The translations under genes and the position numbers were made by a program. Source: an uncultured Kineothrix sp. (lineage in GTDB: Bacteria; Bacillota; Clostridia; Lachnospirales; Lachnospiraceae). From it: a stretch of DNA of 18,667 bases. Below, one piece after another: positions 1-7,225 of this stretch. The notes below the pieces were generated by a model. It saw only the letters and a program-made list of their open reading frames with translations. It was not told the origin of the DNA and did no database searches. The stretch spans positions 1 through 18,667 of the forward strand of contig CAJUMD010000063.1 of assembly GCA_910587275.1 (NCBI GenBank), read 5' to 3'. Positions within the stretch are counted from its first letter, which is position 1. Every line of letters starts with the position of its first letter.

Positions 1-461
1 TTCTTCCCCGCGGCGGTAATGTCATACAGACTGTCCGCCTTCTGCCCAAAGGCAATGGCGCCCTCCTTGACATTGGGACAGGATACGTTGATTTCCAGCA
101 TATCCACTTCCGTATCCCCCAGCTTTTCCACCACTTCCAGATAATCTTCCACCGTCTTCCCGCAGACGTTGGCAATGATTTTCGTGTCATATTTTTTCAG
201 GAAAGGAATGTCCCTTTCGATGAACACGTCAATGCCCGGATTCTGCAGACCGATGGCATTGAGCATTCCGCCGTACGTCTCCGCAATACGGGGCGTCGGG
301 TTGCCCTCCCACGGAACATTTGCCACACCCTTTGTCACTACTGCCCCCAGCCGGTTTAAGTCCACAAATCCGGCATATTCCATTCCGGAACCGAAGGTTC
401 CCGATGCCGTCATCACCGGATTCTTGAATTCCACGCCCGCTATCCTAACTTTTGTATTCAT
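1..461 (-). CDS. pyrD: Dihydroorotate dehydrogenase catalytic subunit, class 1B (3' end beyond window)
   Basis: This is the catalytic FMN subunit of dihydroorotate dehydrogenase, which oxidises dihydroorotate to orotate in pyrimidine synthesis. The first 153 residues are present of a usual length of about 300; the rest lies past base 1. Visible family signatures are TASGTFGSG (residues 18-26), GMLNAIGLQNPG (65-76) and INVSCPNVKEGAIAFG (124-139). C128 in the last is the expected active-site base of class 1 enzymes, where class 2 enzymes have serine. The ATG at 461 has a good ribosome site (AGGGAGGA, about 5 bases upstream). It follows pyrK by 48 bases. The PyrK partner makes this the NAD-linked 1B heterotetramer type. 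Recognition is from conserved motifs and the pairing; confidence is high. Confidence 0.96.
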   Translation of the reverse strand, partial: MNTKVRIAGVEFKNPVMTASGTFGSGMEYAGFVDLNRLGAVVTKGVANVPWEGNPTPRIAETYGGMLNAIGLQNPGIDVFIERDIPFLKKYDTKIIANVCGKTVEDYLEVVEKLGDTEVDMLEINVSCPNVKEGAIAFGQKADSLYDITAAGK

Positions 462-509
462 CCTGATCCTCCCTATTTTCCCGCATATTTTCCGTTCAAA
501 CGCTTCCTC

Positions 510-1313
510 CTAAATATCCACGTCTTCCGCCGGGAAGACCGGACCGTCCGTACAGATACGCGCATTATTCACATGGGAATGCGCATCCTTTTTAACCGTT
601 TTGCATACGCACCCAAGGCAGGCGCCCACGCCGCATGCCATCCGTTCTTCCAGCGACAGGTATGCCGCAATCCCTTCTTTTTCGGCATACCGTTTCACCG
701 CACGCAGCATGGGCATCGGTCCGCATGCCATGATAACATCCGCCCCAAGCCCGTTTTGCGCAATGGCATCCATCACGGTTCCCTTTGTCCCCGCACTTCC
801 GTCCTCGGTCGCCACATATACTTTTGCATAATTTTCCAAATCATCCTTTAAGAAAAGCTGGCGGTTGCGGTATCCCGCAATCACCGTCACCTCTTTCGCC
901 TTCCCTTCTTCTTTCAGGCTTTTTGCCAGTTGCAGCATGGGTGGAATGCCGATACCCCCTCCCATCAGGAACACCCTTTTTCCTTCCGCCGCTTCCAGCG
1001 GAAAACCGTTTCCGAGGTTCCCCAGGATACGGATGTTCCTGCCCGCATGGTAAACGGACAGTTCCTCCGTCCCCTTCCCTGCCACGCGGTACACGATCCG
1101 CAGTCTTCCCTTCTTCCGGTCCGCCTCGCATATACTGATGGGGCGCGGCAGGAGCGTACTTTCATTATGTGGATAAACACCGATAAACTGCCCCGCTTTC
1201 GCCGTTTCCGCCAAATCCGTATCAATCCACATATCATAAATCCCGTCCGCAATCTCCGTTTGGGATAGCACTTTTGTTTTTATTTTCTTCTTCTGTTCCA
1301 TGTTTTGTTCCAT
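510..1313 (-). CDS. pyrK: Dihydroorotate dehydrogenase electron transfer subunit
   Basis: PyrK carries FAD and a 2Fe-2S cluster and passes electrons from PyrD to NAD. The 267-residue protein has the flavin-binding RPIS motif in the first third, a nucleotide-binding GGGIGIPPM loop near the middle, and the C-terminal cluster CGVGACLGCVC followed by a later CTDGP. The likely iron ligands are C227, C232, C235 and C254. The frame extends upstream to 1343, but that ATG has no ribosome site and lies next to the repeat. The ATG at 1313 follows AGGAAAGGACAGGG, and a further ATG sits at 1301. I prefer 1313, though 1301 cannot be excluded. It lies between pyrC and pyrD, all on the minus strand, so one transcript is likely. 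Confidence 0.95.
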   Translation of the reverse strand: MEQNMEQKKKIKTKVLSQTEIADGIYDMWIDTDLAETAKAGQFIGVYPHNESTLLPRPISICEADRKKGRLRIVYRVAGKGTEELSVYHAGRNIRILGNLGNGFPLEAAEGKRVFLMGGGIGIPPMLQLAKSLKEEGKAKEVTVIAGYRNRQLFLKDDLENYAKVYVATEDGSAGTKGTVMDAIAQNGLGADVIMACGPMPMLRAVKRYAEKEGIAAYLSLEERMACGVGACLGCVCKTVKKDAHSHVNNARICTDGPVFPAEDVDI

Positions 1314-1366
1314 GAGATCCCTGTCCTTTCCTGATAGAATCATCGAATATGCCGTCTGCTTTTTTA

Positions 1367-1524
1367 ACGAGTGCGGCTACTTGGCTCATTGCCCGCTGGA
1401 ATCAAAGACCCCGCTGCAAGCAACGGGGTATCAAACTTGCAGCGCTGCAGAGCAGCGGGGTATTTGACCCTCGCGGCAGTCGCCAAATATCCGCACGAGT
1501 GCGGCTACTTGGCTCGTTGCTCGC
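1367..1524 (-). repeat. Composite intergenic repeat with two 30-base terminal direct copies and internal hairpins
   Basis: Two 30-base units, 1367-1396 and 1495-1524, match at 28 of 30 positions in the same orientation, 128 bases apart. Between them are stem-loops: 1409-1428 (CCCCG...CGGGG arms), the palindrome GCAGCGCTGC at 1439-1448, and CCGCAC-GA-GTGCGG at 1491-1504. The block fills the pyrC-pyrK gap, and the pyrC stop codon (1505-1507) lies inside the right-hand unit. A shorter copy ends at 15040. The hairpins could act as a terminator, processing site or attenuator between pyrC and pyrKD, but I see no clean T-run after them on the minus strand. That several copies exist genome-wide is inferred. 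Confidence 0.85.
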
Positions 1525-2806
1525 GGGAATAAATTATTCTTCCGCCGCAAACGGTATAACACACCGCCGCCGGAAGCTCCATTCCGGTAAACGGCGAATT
1601 GCAGGATTTTGAACGGTAATTCCCGGCAATCCATGTCCGGTTCCTGTCAAAAATAACTATATCCGCCGGTCCGTCCACCGCCAGATACCCGGCATCCAAA
1701 CGGTAAAAACATGCCGGCTGCCATGCCATGAGCCGCAGCAGTCCGCACATGGTCAGGTATCCTTTGTCCACCAGTTCACGGACCCCCAAAGAAAGGGCGG
1801 TTTCCAGCCCGATAATCCCGCTTGGGGCTTCCGTCAGGGGCTTTTCCTTCTCCCCTGCGGCGTGTGGCGCGTGGTCGGTGGCAATCATGTCTATCGTCCC
1901 GTCCCGCAGCCCTTCGATAATTGCCAGCCGGTCCGCTTCCTCCCGCAGCGGGGGATTCATCTTTGCAAGCGTCCCGTGGGCAATTACCGCTTCTTCCGTC
2001 AGAGTGAAATGGTGGGGTGTGGCTTCCGCATGGATATGCGGGTTTTTCTTCTTTGCCTGCCGCACCAGCTCCACCGCTTCTTTCGTGCTGATATGCTGTA
2101 TGGAAATGTCCGCGCCGGTTTCTTCCGCAAGCGTCAGGTCACGGTCCACCATGGTAATTTCCGCCTGCCTGTCCGAACCGCCGATGCCGTAATACGCCGA
2201 TGCCTTTCCCGCATTTATGCCGTTGTTTTGGATAAACGCCGGATTTTCCTCATGAAAACTAAGCGGAACGCCAAGCCTTGCCGCTTCCGTCATTGCTGCT
2301 TTCACCACGTCCTCCCCAAGCAGCGGGATACCGTCATCGGTAAAGCCCGCCGCCCCGGCTTTTGCCAGCGCTTCCATATCCGTCAGTTCCTGCCCCTTCA
2401 TTCCGACGGTAATGTTCCCGCAGCTCTCCACATGGATTCCCGTTTCCGCACCTTTCCCCAGCACATATTCCAGCGTCTCCACCGTATCCACCGGCGGCTT
2501 CGTGTTCGCCATCAGCACCACTGTGGTAAAGCCGCCCCGTGCCGCCGCTTTTGCGCCGCTGCGGATATCCTCCTTATGCGTAAATCCCGGATCCCTGAAA
2601 TGCACATGCACGTCCACCAGCCCCGGAGCCACGGTTTTCCCTGCCGCATCAATGACCTGCAGATTTCCCTTTATGCTTTCCCGCAAAGTATCTTCCCCGA
2701 TTCCTTCTTCCATCCTGACGATTTTCCCGCCGTCCACAAGGATATCCTTTACGCCCTCATCCCCGCTGCGCGGGTCTATGACATAGCCCGACTTTATTAG
2801 CAGCAT
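1505..2806 (-). CDS. pyrC: Dihydroorotase, type I (Bacillus-like)
   Basis: Dihydroorotase cyclises carbamoyl-aspartate to dihydroorotate, the step before PyrDK. The 433-residue protein shows the amidohydrolase metal set: HVH at H67/H69 in DVHVHFRDPG, the TDDG aspartates D157/D158, H185 in SFHEEN, H238 in IQHIS and D311 in ATDHAPHA. These spacings fit type I enzymes. The frame is open up to 2992, but the ATG at 2806 starts the typical sequence MLLIKSGYVIDP and has a G-rich site (GGGGGCG) about 6 bases upstream. This is not a canonical AGGAGG. The last residues, YSREQRAK and the stop, are encoded inside the repeat, so the C-terminal tail was shaped by that element. It is probably transcribed with pyrK and pyrD. 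Confidence 0.96.
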   Translation of the reverse strand: MLLIKSGYVIDPRSGDEGVKDILVDGGKIVRMEEGIGEDTLRESIKGNLQVIDAAGKTVAPGLVDVHVHFRDPGFTHKEDIRSGAKAAARGGFTTVVLMANTKPPVDTVETLEYVLGKGAETGIHVESCGNITVGMKGQELTDMEALAKAGAAGFTDDGIPLLGEDVVKAAMTEAARLGVPLSFHEENPAFIQNNGINAGKASAYYGIGGSDRQAEITMVDRDLTLAEETGADISIQHISTKEAVELVRQAKKKNPHIHAEATPHHFTLTEEAVIAHGTLAKMNPPLREEADRLAIIEGLRDGTIDMIATDHAPHAAGEKEKPLTEAPSGIIGLETALSLGVRELVDKGYLTMCGLLRLMAWQPACFYRLDAGYLAVDGPADIVIFDRNRTWIAGNYRSKSCNSPFTGMELPAAVCYTVCGGRIIYSREQRAK

Positions 2807-2836
2807 ACGTTCGCCCCCAATCCATATATTTTCCAA

Positions 2837-2865
2837 ATTGTACCACAAATTGCATGGGGGTTCAA
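2837..2865 (-). promoter_or_regulatory. Sigma-A-like promoter for pyrC
   Basis: On the minus strand TTGAAC (2860-2865) and TACAAT (2837-2842) are separated by 17 bases. The start would fall near 2830, giving a leader of about 25 bases. That is too short for a PyrR-type attenuator, and no such structure is visible upstream of pyrC. Confidence 0.6.
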
Positions 2866-2910
2866 TCAGGAACCCCTCACCATACCGGGAAAAATTAACC
2901 GTTTTTTTAC

Positions 2911-2939
2911 TTGCACTGCCACTGCGTTTTTTATATAAT
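2911..2939 (+). promoter_or_regulatory. Sigma-A-like promoter for the GT11 gene
   Basis: TTGCAC (2911-2916), a 17-base spacer and a perfect TATAAT (2934-2939) precede the plus-strand glycosyltransferase start at 2997. The -35 box matches only its first three bases. It lies back to back with the pyrC promoter in the divergent 190-base gap. Confidence 0.55.
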
Positions 2940-2996
2940 GAAAAAATCAGGAAAACCATCCAAAAAAGAGGATCAGAAAAGGAAAATACCAAACCA

Positions 2997-3881
2997 ATGA
3001 AAATACAATTTCTGAACGGCGGGCTTGGAAACCAGGCGTTCCAGTATATTTTTGCAAGATATTATGAATTATCCCATCCAAACGAAACCATGTATCTGGA
3101 TGATTCTTATTTTGCCCTGAACACCGTCCATAACGGCTATGAGCTGGGGAGGGTATTCGGCATAAAACCCCATATGTTAAGCGAATGTTTTGATGAGGAA
3201 GTATGGGCGTTTATTTTGGACGAAAAACGGAAAGGGAAAAGCGTCCCCCAGATTCTTTCCGATAACGGCATTCCTTTCCTCCTCCTGTCCGAAGGGGAAG
3301 GCTACAAATCTTTTAACCCATTTGACGGAACGGTAAGCTGTCTCCCATGGAACGAATACCTTCCGCAGATATTGGATATCCCGGAGGATATTTATTTTCA
3401 CGGATACTGGCTGAACCATCTTTGGTTTGACCGTTTCCAGGATACTTTCCGGCAGGAATTTTGCTTTCCCCCGATAACGGAAGAACACAACAGGGATTAC
3501 ATGGATAAAATCTTAAATTCCGATTCCATATCCATCCATGTCCGGCGTGGGGACTTCGTAACCCTCGGCTGGGCGTTTCCCCTGGAACAGTACCGCCGTT
3601 TCATTGATGAATTTATCAGCCTGCGTTCGGACCAGGGTTCCCTTTTCGTTTTCTCGGACGATATCGGGTGGTGCAGGGAAAACCGGGAAGCGCTGGGATT
3701 CAACCGTTTCCGCCATACCTTTTTCGTGGAAGGAAACATGGGCGGGCAAAATTACCGGGATTTGCAGCTTATGAGCCAATGCAAATCCATGATTATGTCC
3801 AGCAGCTCCTTCTGTTATTTGGCGGCGTTGCTCAATACCCAAAAGCAATTTGTATTCAACCGTACCATCCGTAAACTGTGA
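2997..3881 (+). CDS. Alpha-1,2-fucosyltransferase family protein (GT11)
   Basis: This is a GT11 family glycosyltransferase, which in characterised members moves fucose from GDP-fucose to galactose in surface glycans. The 294 residues are normal for the family. Signatures are GGLGNQ (8-13), HVRRGD (181-186), FSDD (219-222) and DLQLMSQCK (255-263). The usual ending NSSFSWWGAWLN is SSSSFCYLAALLN here, and the protein stops soon after, so the C-terminus is divergent or slightly short. The start has only a weak ribosome site (GGA 13 bases upstream), but no better in-frame start exists. It has no sugar-nucleotide or capsule genes beside it and is transcribed opposite to its neighbours, so it is an orphan glycosyltransferase, possibly acquired. 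The acceptor cannot be told from sequence. Confidence 0.88.
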   Translation: MKIQFLNGGLGNQAFQYIFARYYELSHPNETMYLDDSYFALNTVHNGYELGRVFGIKPHMLSECFDEEVWAFILDEKRKGKSVPQILSDNGIPFLLLSEGEGYKSFNPFDGTVSCLPWNEYLPQILDIPEDIYFHGYWLNHLWFDRFQDTFRQEFCFPPITEEHNRDYMDKILNSDSISIHVRRGDFVTLGWAFPLEQYRRFIDEFISLRSDQGSLFVFSDDIGWCRENREALGFNRFRHTFFVEGNMGGQNYRDLQLMSQCKSMIMSSSSFCYLAALLNTQKQFVFNRTIRKL

Positions 3882-4045
3882 CGGCAGACACACGGAACCG
3901 TACCGCTGCCGCCCCAAACAACAGTCATCAGAACTTCCCGCAACCGTCCGCATCCGTGCCGGAGGCTGCGGGATTTCTTTATTCCAATTCCATTCCCGCA
4001 GGCAATGAACCATGTTCCGTTCCTGCGGCGGCTTTATTGACTATT
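3882..4045. other. Convergent gap between GT11 and prcB-like gene
   Basis: This gap holds no gene that I recognise. An inverted repeat, CTGCGGGA (3966-3973) and TCCCGCAG (3994-4001), encloses 20 bases. A second, TTGACT/AGTCAA (4037-4042 and 4048-4053), spans the stop codon of the minus-strand gene. Either could help end transcription, but neither is followed by a T-run, so I do not call a terminator. Confidence 0.4.
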
Positions 4046-4480
4046 TCAGTCAAAAACTACCGACTTATCCAAATACTGCATCTTCAATACCACATAGGGA
4101 TAGGACGCCCCGTCTTTTTCCTGCGCATGGTACAGTTCCCGGTTTTCCGGGTCCGGTCCAATCAGGTTCGTATCCACGTAAATCGCGTTGGCAGTCAGGT
4201 ACATTTCATTGACGGTAATACTGTATCCGCCCGTTTCCTGCTTTCCGTAGCCTATGCATATATACAGGAAATCACCGTCCTGGTATGTGACTTTAAATTC
4301 CTTTTCCTTCTTTTCCTCTATGATTTGCTTCAATTCCTCCGGTACATTTTCTTCTCCCAGCACCGTAAACTCAATATCCTTAATTTTCTCATTTCCGTCT
4401 TTCGTCTTCCCACTGCATCCCGTCAGGCAGGCTATGACGGCCGCAAGTATCATGCCGAATAAAATACGCCTTTTTTCCAT
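4046..4480 (-). CDS. Small lipoprotein with PrcB C-terminal-like domain
   Basis: The 144-residue protein begins with a charged MEKRR, a hydrophobic stretch and the lipobox LTGC (C22). It should therefore be exported and lipid-anchored on the outer face of the membrane. The remainder contains GGYSITVNEMYLTANAIYVDTNLIGP, typical of the PrcB C-terminal domain named after a subunit of a Treponema protease complex. Its role in Clostridia is not known to me. No protease gene is adjacent. The start at 4480 is fixed by the signal peptide, although the nearest purine-rich site (GGGAGAGG) is about 18 bases upstream, unusually far. It is divergent from plsC. Confidence 0.75.
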   Translation of the reverse strand: MEKRRILFGMILAAVIACLTGCSGKTKDGNEKIKDIEFTVLGEENVPEELKQIIEEKKEKEFKVTYQDGDFLYICIGYGKQETGGYSITVNEMYLTANAIYVDTNLIGPDPENRELYHAQEKDGASYPYVVLKMQYLDKSVVFD

Positions 4481-4657
4481 TTCGGTATACCAGTATATCC
4501 TCTCCCTTTTCTACCTATTTTATTTGCCTTTTCCCGTAAATATTCCATATGGAAAAATTTGTATCGGGTCGGGCGCAAAAACCTCCTGTCCATGCCAAAT
4601 TATACCATTTCCGTATATTTAGGAAAAATTATAGTGGTAATCCATGATAAATTTTTA

Positions 4658-4663
4658 TATAAT
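4658..4663 (+). promoter_or_regulatory. Probable -10 box upstream of plsC
   Basis: A perfect TATAAT lies 75 bases before the plsC start, followed by the palindrome GGTATTTATACC (4664-4675). I see no good -35 at 17 bases. The remainder of the 257-base gap (4481-4737) shows no gene. Confidence 0.4.
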
Positions 4664-4737
4664 GGTATTTATACCAAATAAAGGCGGCGTACCGGACTAT
4701 GCATGTTCCGTCCTGTCCCGGAAAGGATACCCGAAAA

Positions 4738-5478
4738 ATGATTCGTTTTCTTTGTGTTGCATCTTTTGTCATACTGTTTCTCGTATTCAGCATCCCGCTC
4801 CTGATTGCGGAATGGATCATCGGAAAATTTAACATGGAGCTCAGAAACAGGAGTTCCCTTGCCATCGTCAACTGGGCATTCCGTGTCTGCCTTTGGTTTT
4901 CCGGCGTTTCCTTAACCGTTATCGGCGAGGAAAATGTCCCGAAGGATACCCCTGTGCTGTATGTCGGAAACCATCGGAGCTATTTCGACATCCTTTTAAC
5001 TTACACAAGGGTTCCGAGACCTACCGGCTACATTGCCAAAAAGGAGATGCTGCGGTATCCGCTTTTGGTAAACTGGATGAAAAACCTCCACTGCCTGTTT
5101 TTAAACCGTAACGACATCAAGGAAGGGATGAAAACCATCCTCGAAGCGATTGACAAAGTAAAATCAGGCATTTCCATCTGTATTTTCCCGGAGGGTACCA
5201 GGAACAAAGTCCCCGACACTTTCCTCCCGTTCCATGAGGGCAGTTTTAAAATCGCGGAAAAATCAGGATGCCCCATTGTCCCTATGTGCCTGAACAACTC
5301 AGCCGGTATTTTTGAAGACCACCTTCCGAAAATCCGCAAAGCCCATGTGGTTTTGGAGTACTGCAAACCGATTTACATCAAAGACATACCCAAAGCGGAA
5401 CGCAAATTCGTAGGAGCGCATGTACAGGAGCTAATCAAACAGACATATTTTAAAAATAAAGAACTGGAGCGTGTTTGA
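4738..5478 (+). CDS. plsC: 1-acyl-sn-glycerol-3-phosphate acyltransferase (PlsC family)
   Basis: PlsC adds the second acyl chain to lysophosphatidic acid to make phosphatidic acid at the membrane. The 246-residue protein has an N-terminal hydrophobic segment (about 5-28), the catalytic HX4D motif NHRSYFD (H79, D84) and the FPEGTR motif (150-155) for the glycerophosphate. The frame is open from an ATG at 4699, but the ATG at 4738 has GAAAGGAT about 9-11 bases upstream and places the membrane helix at the very N-terminus, so I choose it. The stop codon at 5476-5478 lies inside a long inverted repeat shared with the end of the opposing operon. It appears to be a single-gene unit. Confidence 0.92.
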   Translation: MIRFLCVASFVILFLVFSIPLLIAEWIIGKFNMELRNRSSLAIVNWAFRVCLWFSGVSLTVIGEENVPKDTPVLYVGNHRSYFDILLTYTRVPRPTGYIAKKEMLRYPLLVNWMKNLHCLFLNRNDIKEGMKTILEAIDKVKSGISICIFPEGTRNKVPDTFLPFHEGSFKIAEKSGCPIVPMCLNNSAGIFEDHLPKIRKAHVVLEYCKPIYIKDIPKAERKFVGAHVQELIKQTYFKNKELERV

Positions 5479-5503
5479 AACGTTTATCCGTTTCAACACG
5501 CTC
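5467..5503 (-). terminator. Hairpin between plsC and the O-antigen-ligase-like gene
   Basis: A 16-base arm (5467-5482) pairs with a 15-base arm (5489-5503) across a 6-base loop, with one bulged T. Read on the minus strand it is followed by the T-rich stretch TTCTTTATTTTT, so it probably terminates the ddl-murF-ligase transcript. On the plus strand there is no T-run, and the arm contains the plsC stop codon. Confidence 0.65.
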
Positions 5504-5513
5504 TATCCGTCAC

Positions 5514-7208
5514 TCACTCCCAGGATTCCTTCCTGACCTTCGCCACTCCAATCCCCAGCAGGAGAAACATTAACGGTGTCCCGATTACCTGCTGGTAGCA
5601 AAGTACATTATGCGCTATGTATGCGGCAGAGGCCAGCCCGATGCCGAACACCACCGCGCTTCCTCTCTCCCATGCCGTTTTCATCAGCCCGTATGCCGCC
5701 GACACGAAAATCCCCAAATAAGCCGTACCGCCCACAATTCCATAATTAATAAGCCCGTTAAACCACTCATTGTGCACGTTCGGCACAAGCTGGTTATGCC
5801 AAAACCCGTTAATCGCATCCCCCATCAGCCGGTAAGCATACGGAGTAAAACAGTCCGGTCCGCAGCCGAACAGTTTCCTCCACAGGTTAAAATCCGCAAA
5901 CACCGCAGCCCCGGTACGCCATATAAATCCCCTGCTGTTCCCCCACCATATGGTAAACCGGAAATAATTTTCCGTGGTGGATCCGGCGAAATATCCCTTC
6001 CCATGCAGAAAGAACAGAACTGCCACACCCGCAATCCCAAGGCAGACACATGCCACGTAAATTCCCCGGATTATTTTAACCGCCTTTTTCCCCGCGGCTT
6101 CCCGCACCGCACCGTCCTTATGTACCCAAACTTTCCTTACTGCCAGGTAAAAAACCACAACCGCAGCCAACAGCACATACACTGCGCCGCTCTGTGCCGC
6201 CTTTAAATATACCGCGTCGATCGGCACCATCCGTTCCCCGAAGATACGTTCCAGGATTCCCACCACGGCAGCCGCTAAAAGCGCCGCCATCACGGTTTCC
6301 GTCAGGGCAAGCAGACGCTTTCCGTTGCCCACTGCCAGCCAAAGCATTACCATAAACGCCGCAAACACCGCAATGATGCCGCTGTCGCTGTTTAAAAGCA
6401 TCTCCACCGCAAATCCAAGTCCCATGCAGCATCCCCAAAAAACTTTCCACCGCTTTGTTTCCGTCAGAAAATAGATTCCCATTCCCGCTGCCAGAAGAAT
6501 GCTGAGATAGCTGGATGACCATGTCACCTGACCAAGCGTGGTAACAAAATCCAGTTTCACTTCTTCCCCGAAACCCTGGTACAAATGCGCCACATCCAGG
6601 CCAAAGCGCTGTAATACCACAATGCCGCCCACAATCCCCCATACGGACGCCGCCAATACCCGCAGGTATTTCAATCCGGAATATCCCCTGGAAACACCGA
6701 AATATATCCCGATAAACAAAACCTGCGACACCAGCCCCATATACCACGTATCCACGCCCCAAAATGCCGCCTTGCGGTCTATGGCGCCCACATAGGAAAC
6801 CAAAACGGCAATCAGGTAAACTGCGGCAAACCAGTCTGCCGCCATCCACCCGTCCGTGCCGCTTCCGAATCCCCCTAAAATTCCGGCGCTCCTTCCGTTT
6901 TCCGCCTGCCGCCCTGCCATCCTCCGTTTTTTGGCAGATTGCCTGTTCCGGAAAAAGATTGCCGTCCCGCATACCAGACTTACCAGAACAAACGCAAGGG
7001 ATGCATATAAAAACAGCATCCACTTCTTATAAACAAGTTCCTCATATCCGCGCCCCATGAACAGGGGATAAACCGCCAGCATAATCCAAAGGTAAATTTC
7101 CGTCATCTGCTCCCATGCCGGCTCCAAAAAACCTTCTTCTTTTTCCTTCTTTTCCCATCTTCCCGTTTTTCCATGGCTGCCGGCTGCCTGTACTGTTCTT
7201 TTCCCCAT
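5514..7208 (-). CDS. O-antigen ligase / polymerase family membrane protein (Wzy_C)
   Basis: This is a polytopic membrane protein of 564 residues with many hydrophobic segments from about residue 36 to the end. It has a charged cytoplasmic N-terminus (1-35) and a basic loop (about 88-106). The signature NVHNEWFNGLINYGIVGG (477-494), with H479 and E481, is typical of the Wzy_C O-antigen ligase/polymerase domain. Members transfer or polymerise undecaprenyl-linked glycans outside the membrane; the substrate here is unknown, possibly a cell-wall polysaccharide. Start: a GTG at 7211 is directly followed by ATG at 7208, and GGGAG sits 6 bases before the ATG, so I use 7208. It follows murF by 17 bases, so it shares the ddl-murF transcript, linking it to wall synthesis. 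Confidence 0.85.
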   Translation of the reverse strand: MGKRTVQAAGSHGKTGRWEKKEKEEGFLEPAWEQMTEIYLWIMLAVYPLFMGRGYEELVYKKWMLFLYASLAFVLVSLVCGTAIFFRNRQSAKKRRMAGRQAENGRSAGILGGFGSGTDGWMAADWFAAVYLIAVLVSYVGAIDRKAAFWGVDTWYMGLVSQVLFIGIYFGVSRGYSGLKYLRVLAASVWGIVGGIVVLQRFGLDVAHLYQGFGEEVKLDFVTTLGQVTWSSSYLSILLAAGMGIYFLTETKRWKVFWGCCMGLGFAVEMLLNSDSGIIAVFAAFMVMLWLAVGNGKRLLALTETVMAALLAAAVVGILERIFGERMVPIDAVYLKAAQSGAVYVLLAAVVVFYLAVRKVWVHKDGAVREAAGKKAVKIIRGIYVACVCLGIAGVAVLFFLHGKGYFAGSTTENYFRFTIWWGNSRGFIWRTGAAVFADFNLWRKLFGCGPDCFTPYAYRLMGDAINGFWHNQLVPNVHNEWFNGLINYGIVGGTAYLGIFVSAAYGLMKTAWERGSAVVFGIGLASAAYIAHNVLCYQQVIGTPLMFLLLGIGVAKVRKESWE

Positions 7209-7225
7209 CACAATCTCCCGCTTTC

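Noticed and set aside
1367..1524. CRISPR-like array
   Set aside because: Only two 30-base units 128 bases apart, with hairpin-rich sequence between them and no cas genes.
1862..2800. Long plus-strand reading frame opposite pyrC
   Set aside because: It is antisense to a clear dihydroorotase and has no recognisable domain; high G+C gives long chance frames.
2807..2836. PyrR-type attenuator or riboswitch upstream of pyrC
   Set aside because: The predicted leader is only about 25 bases with no terminator structure.
4481..4620. Leader peptide or ribosome site AGGAGG upstream of the PrcB-like gene
   Set aside because: AGGAGG on the minus strand near 4580 is followed by a TTG only 3 bases away, too close, and the frame has no conserved features.
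6118..7023. 301-codon minus-strand frame within the O-antigen-ligase gene
   Set aside because: Same strand, shifted frame, no membrane pattern or family match; the overlapping frame carries the Wzy_C motif.
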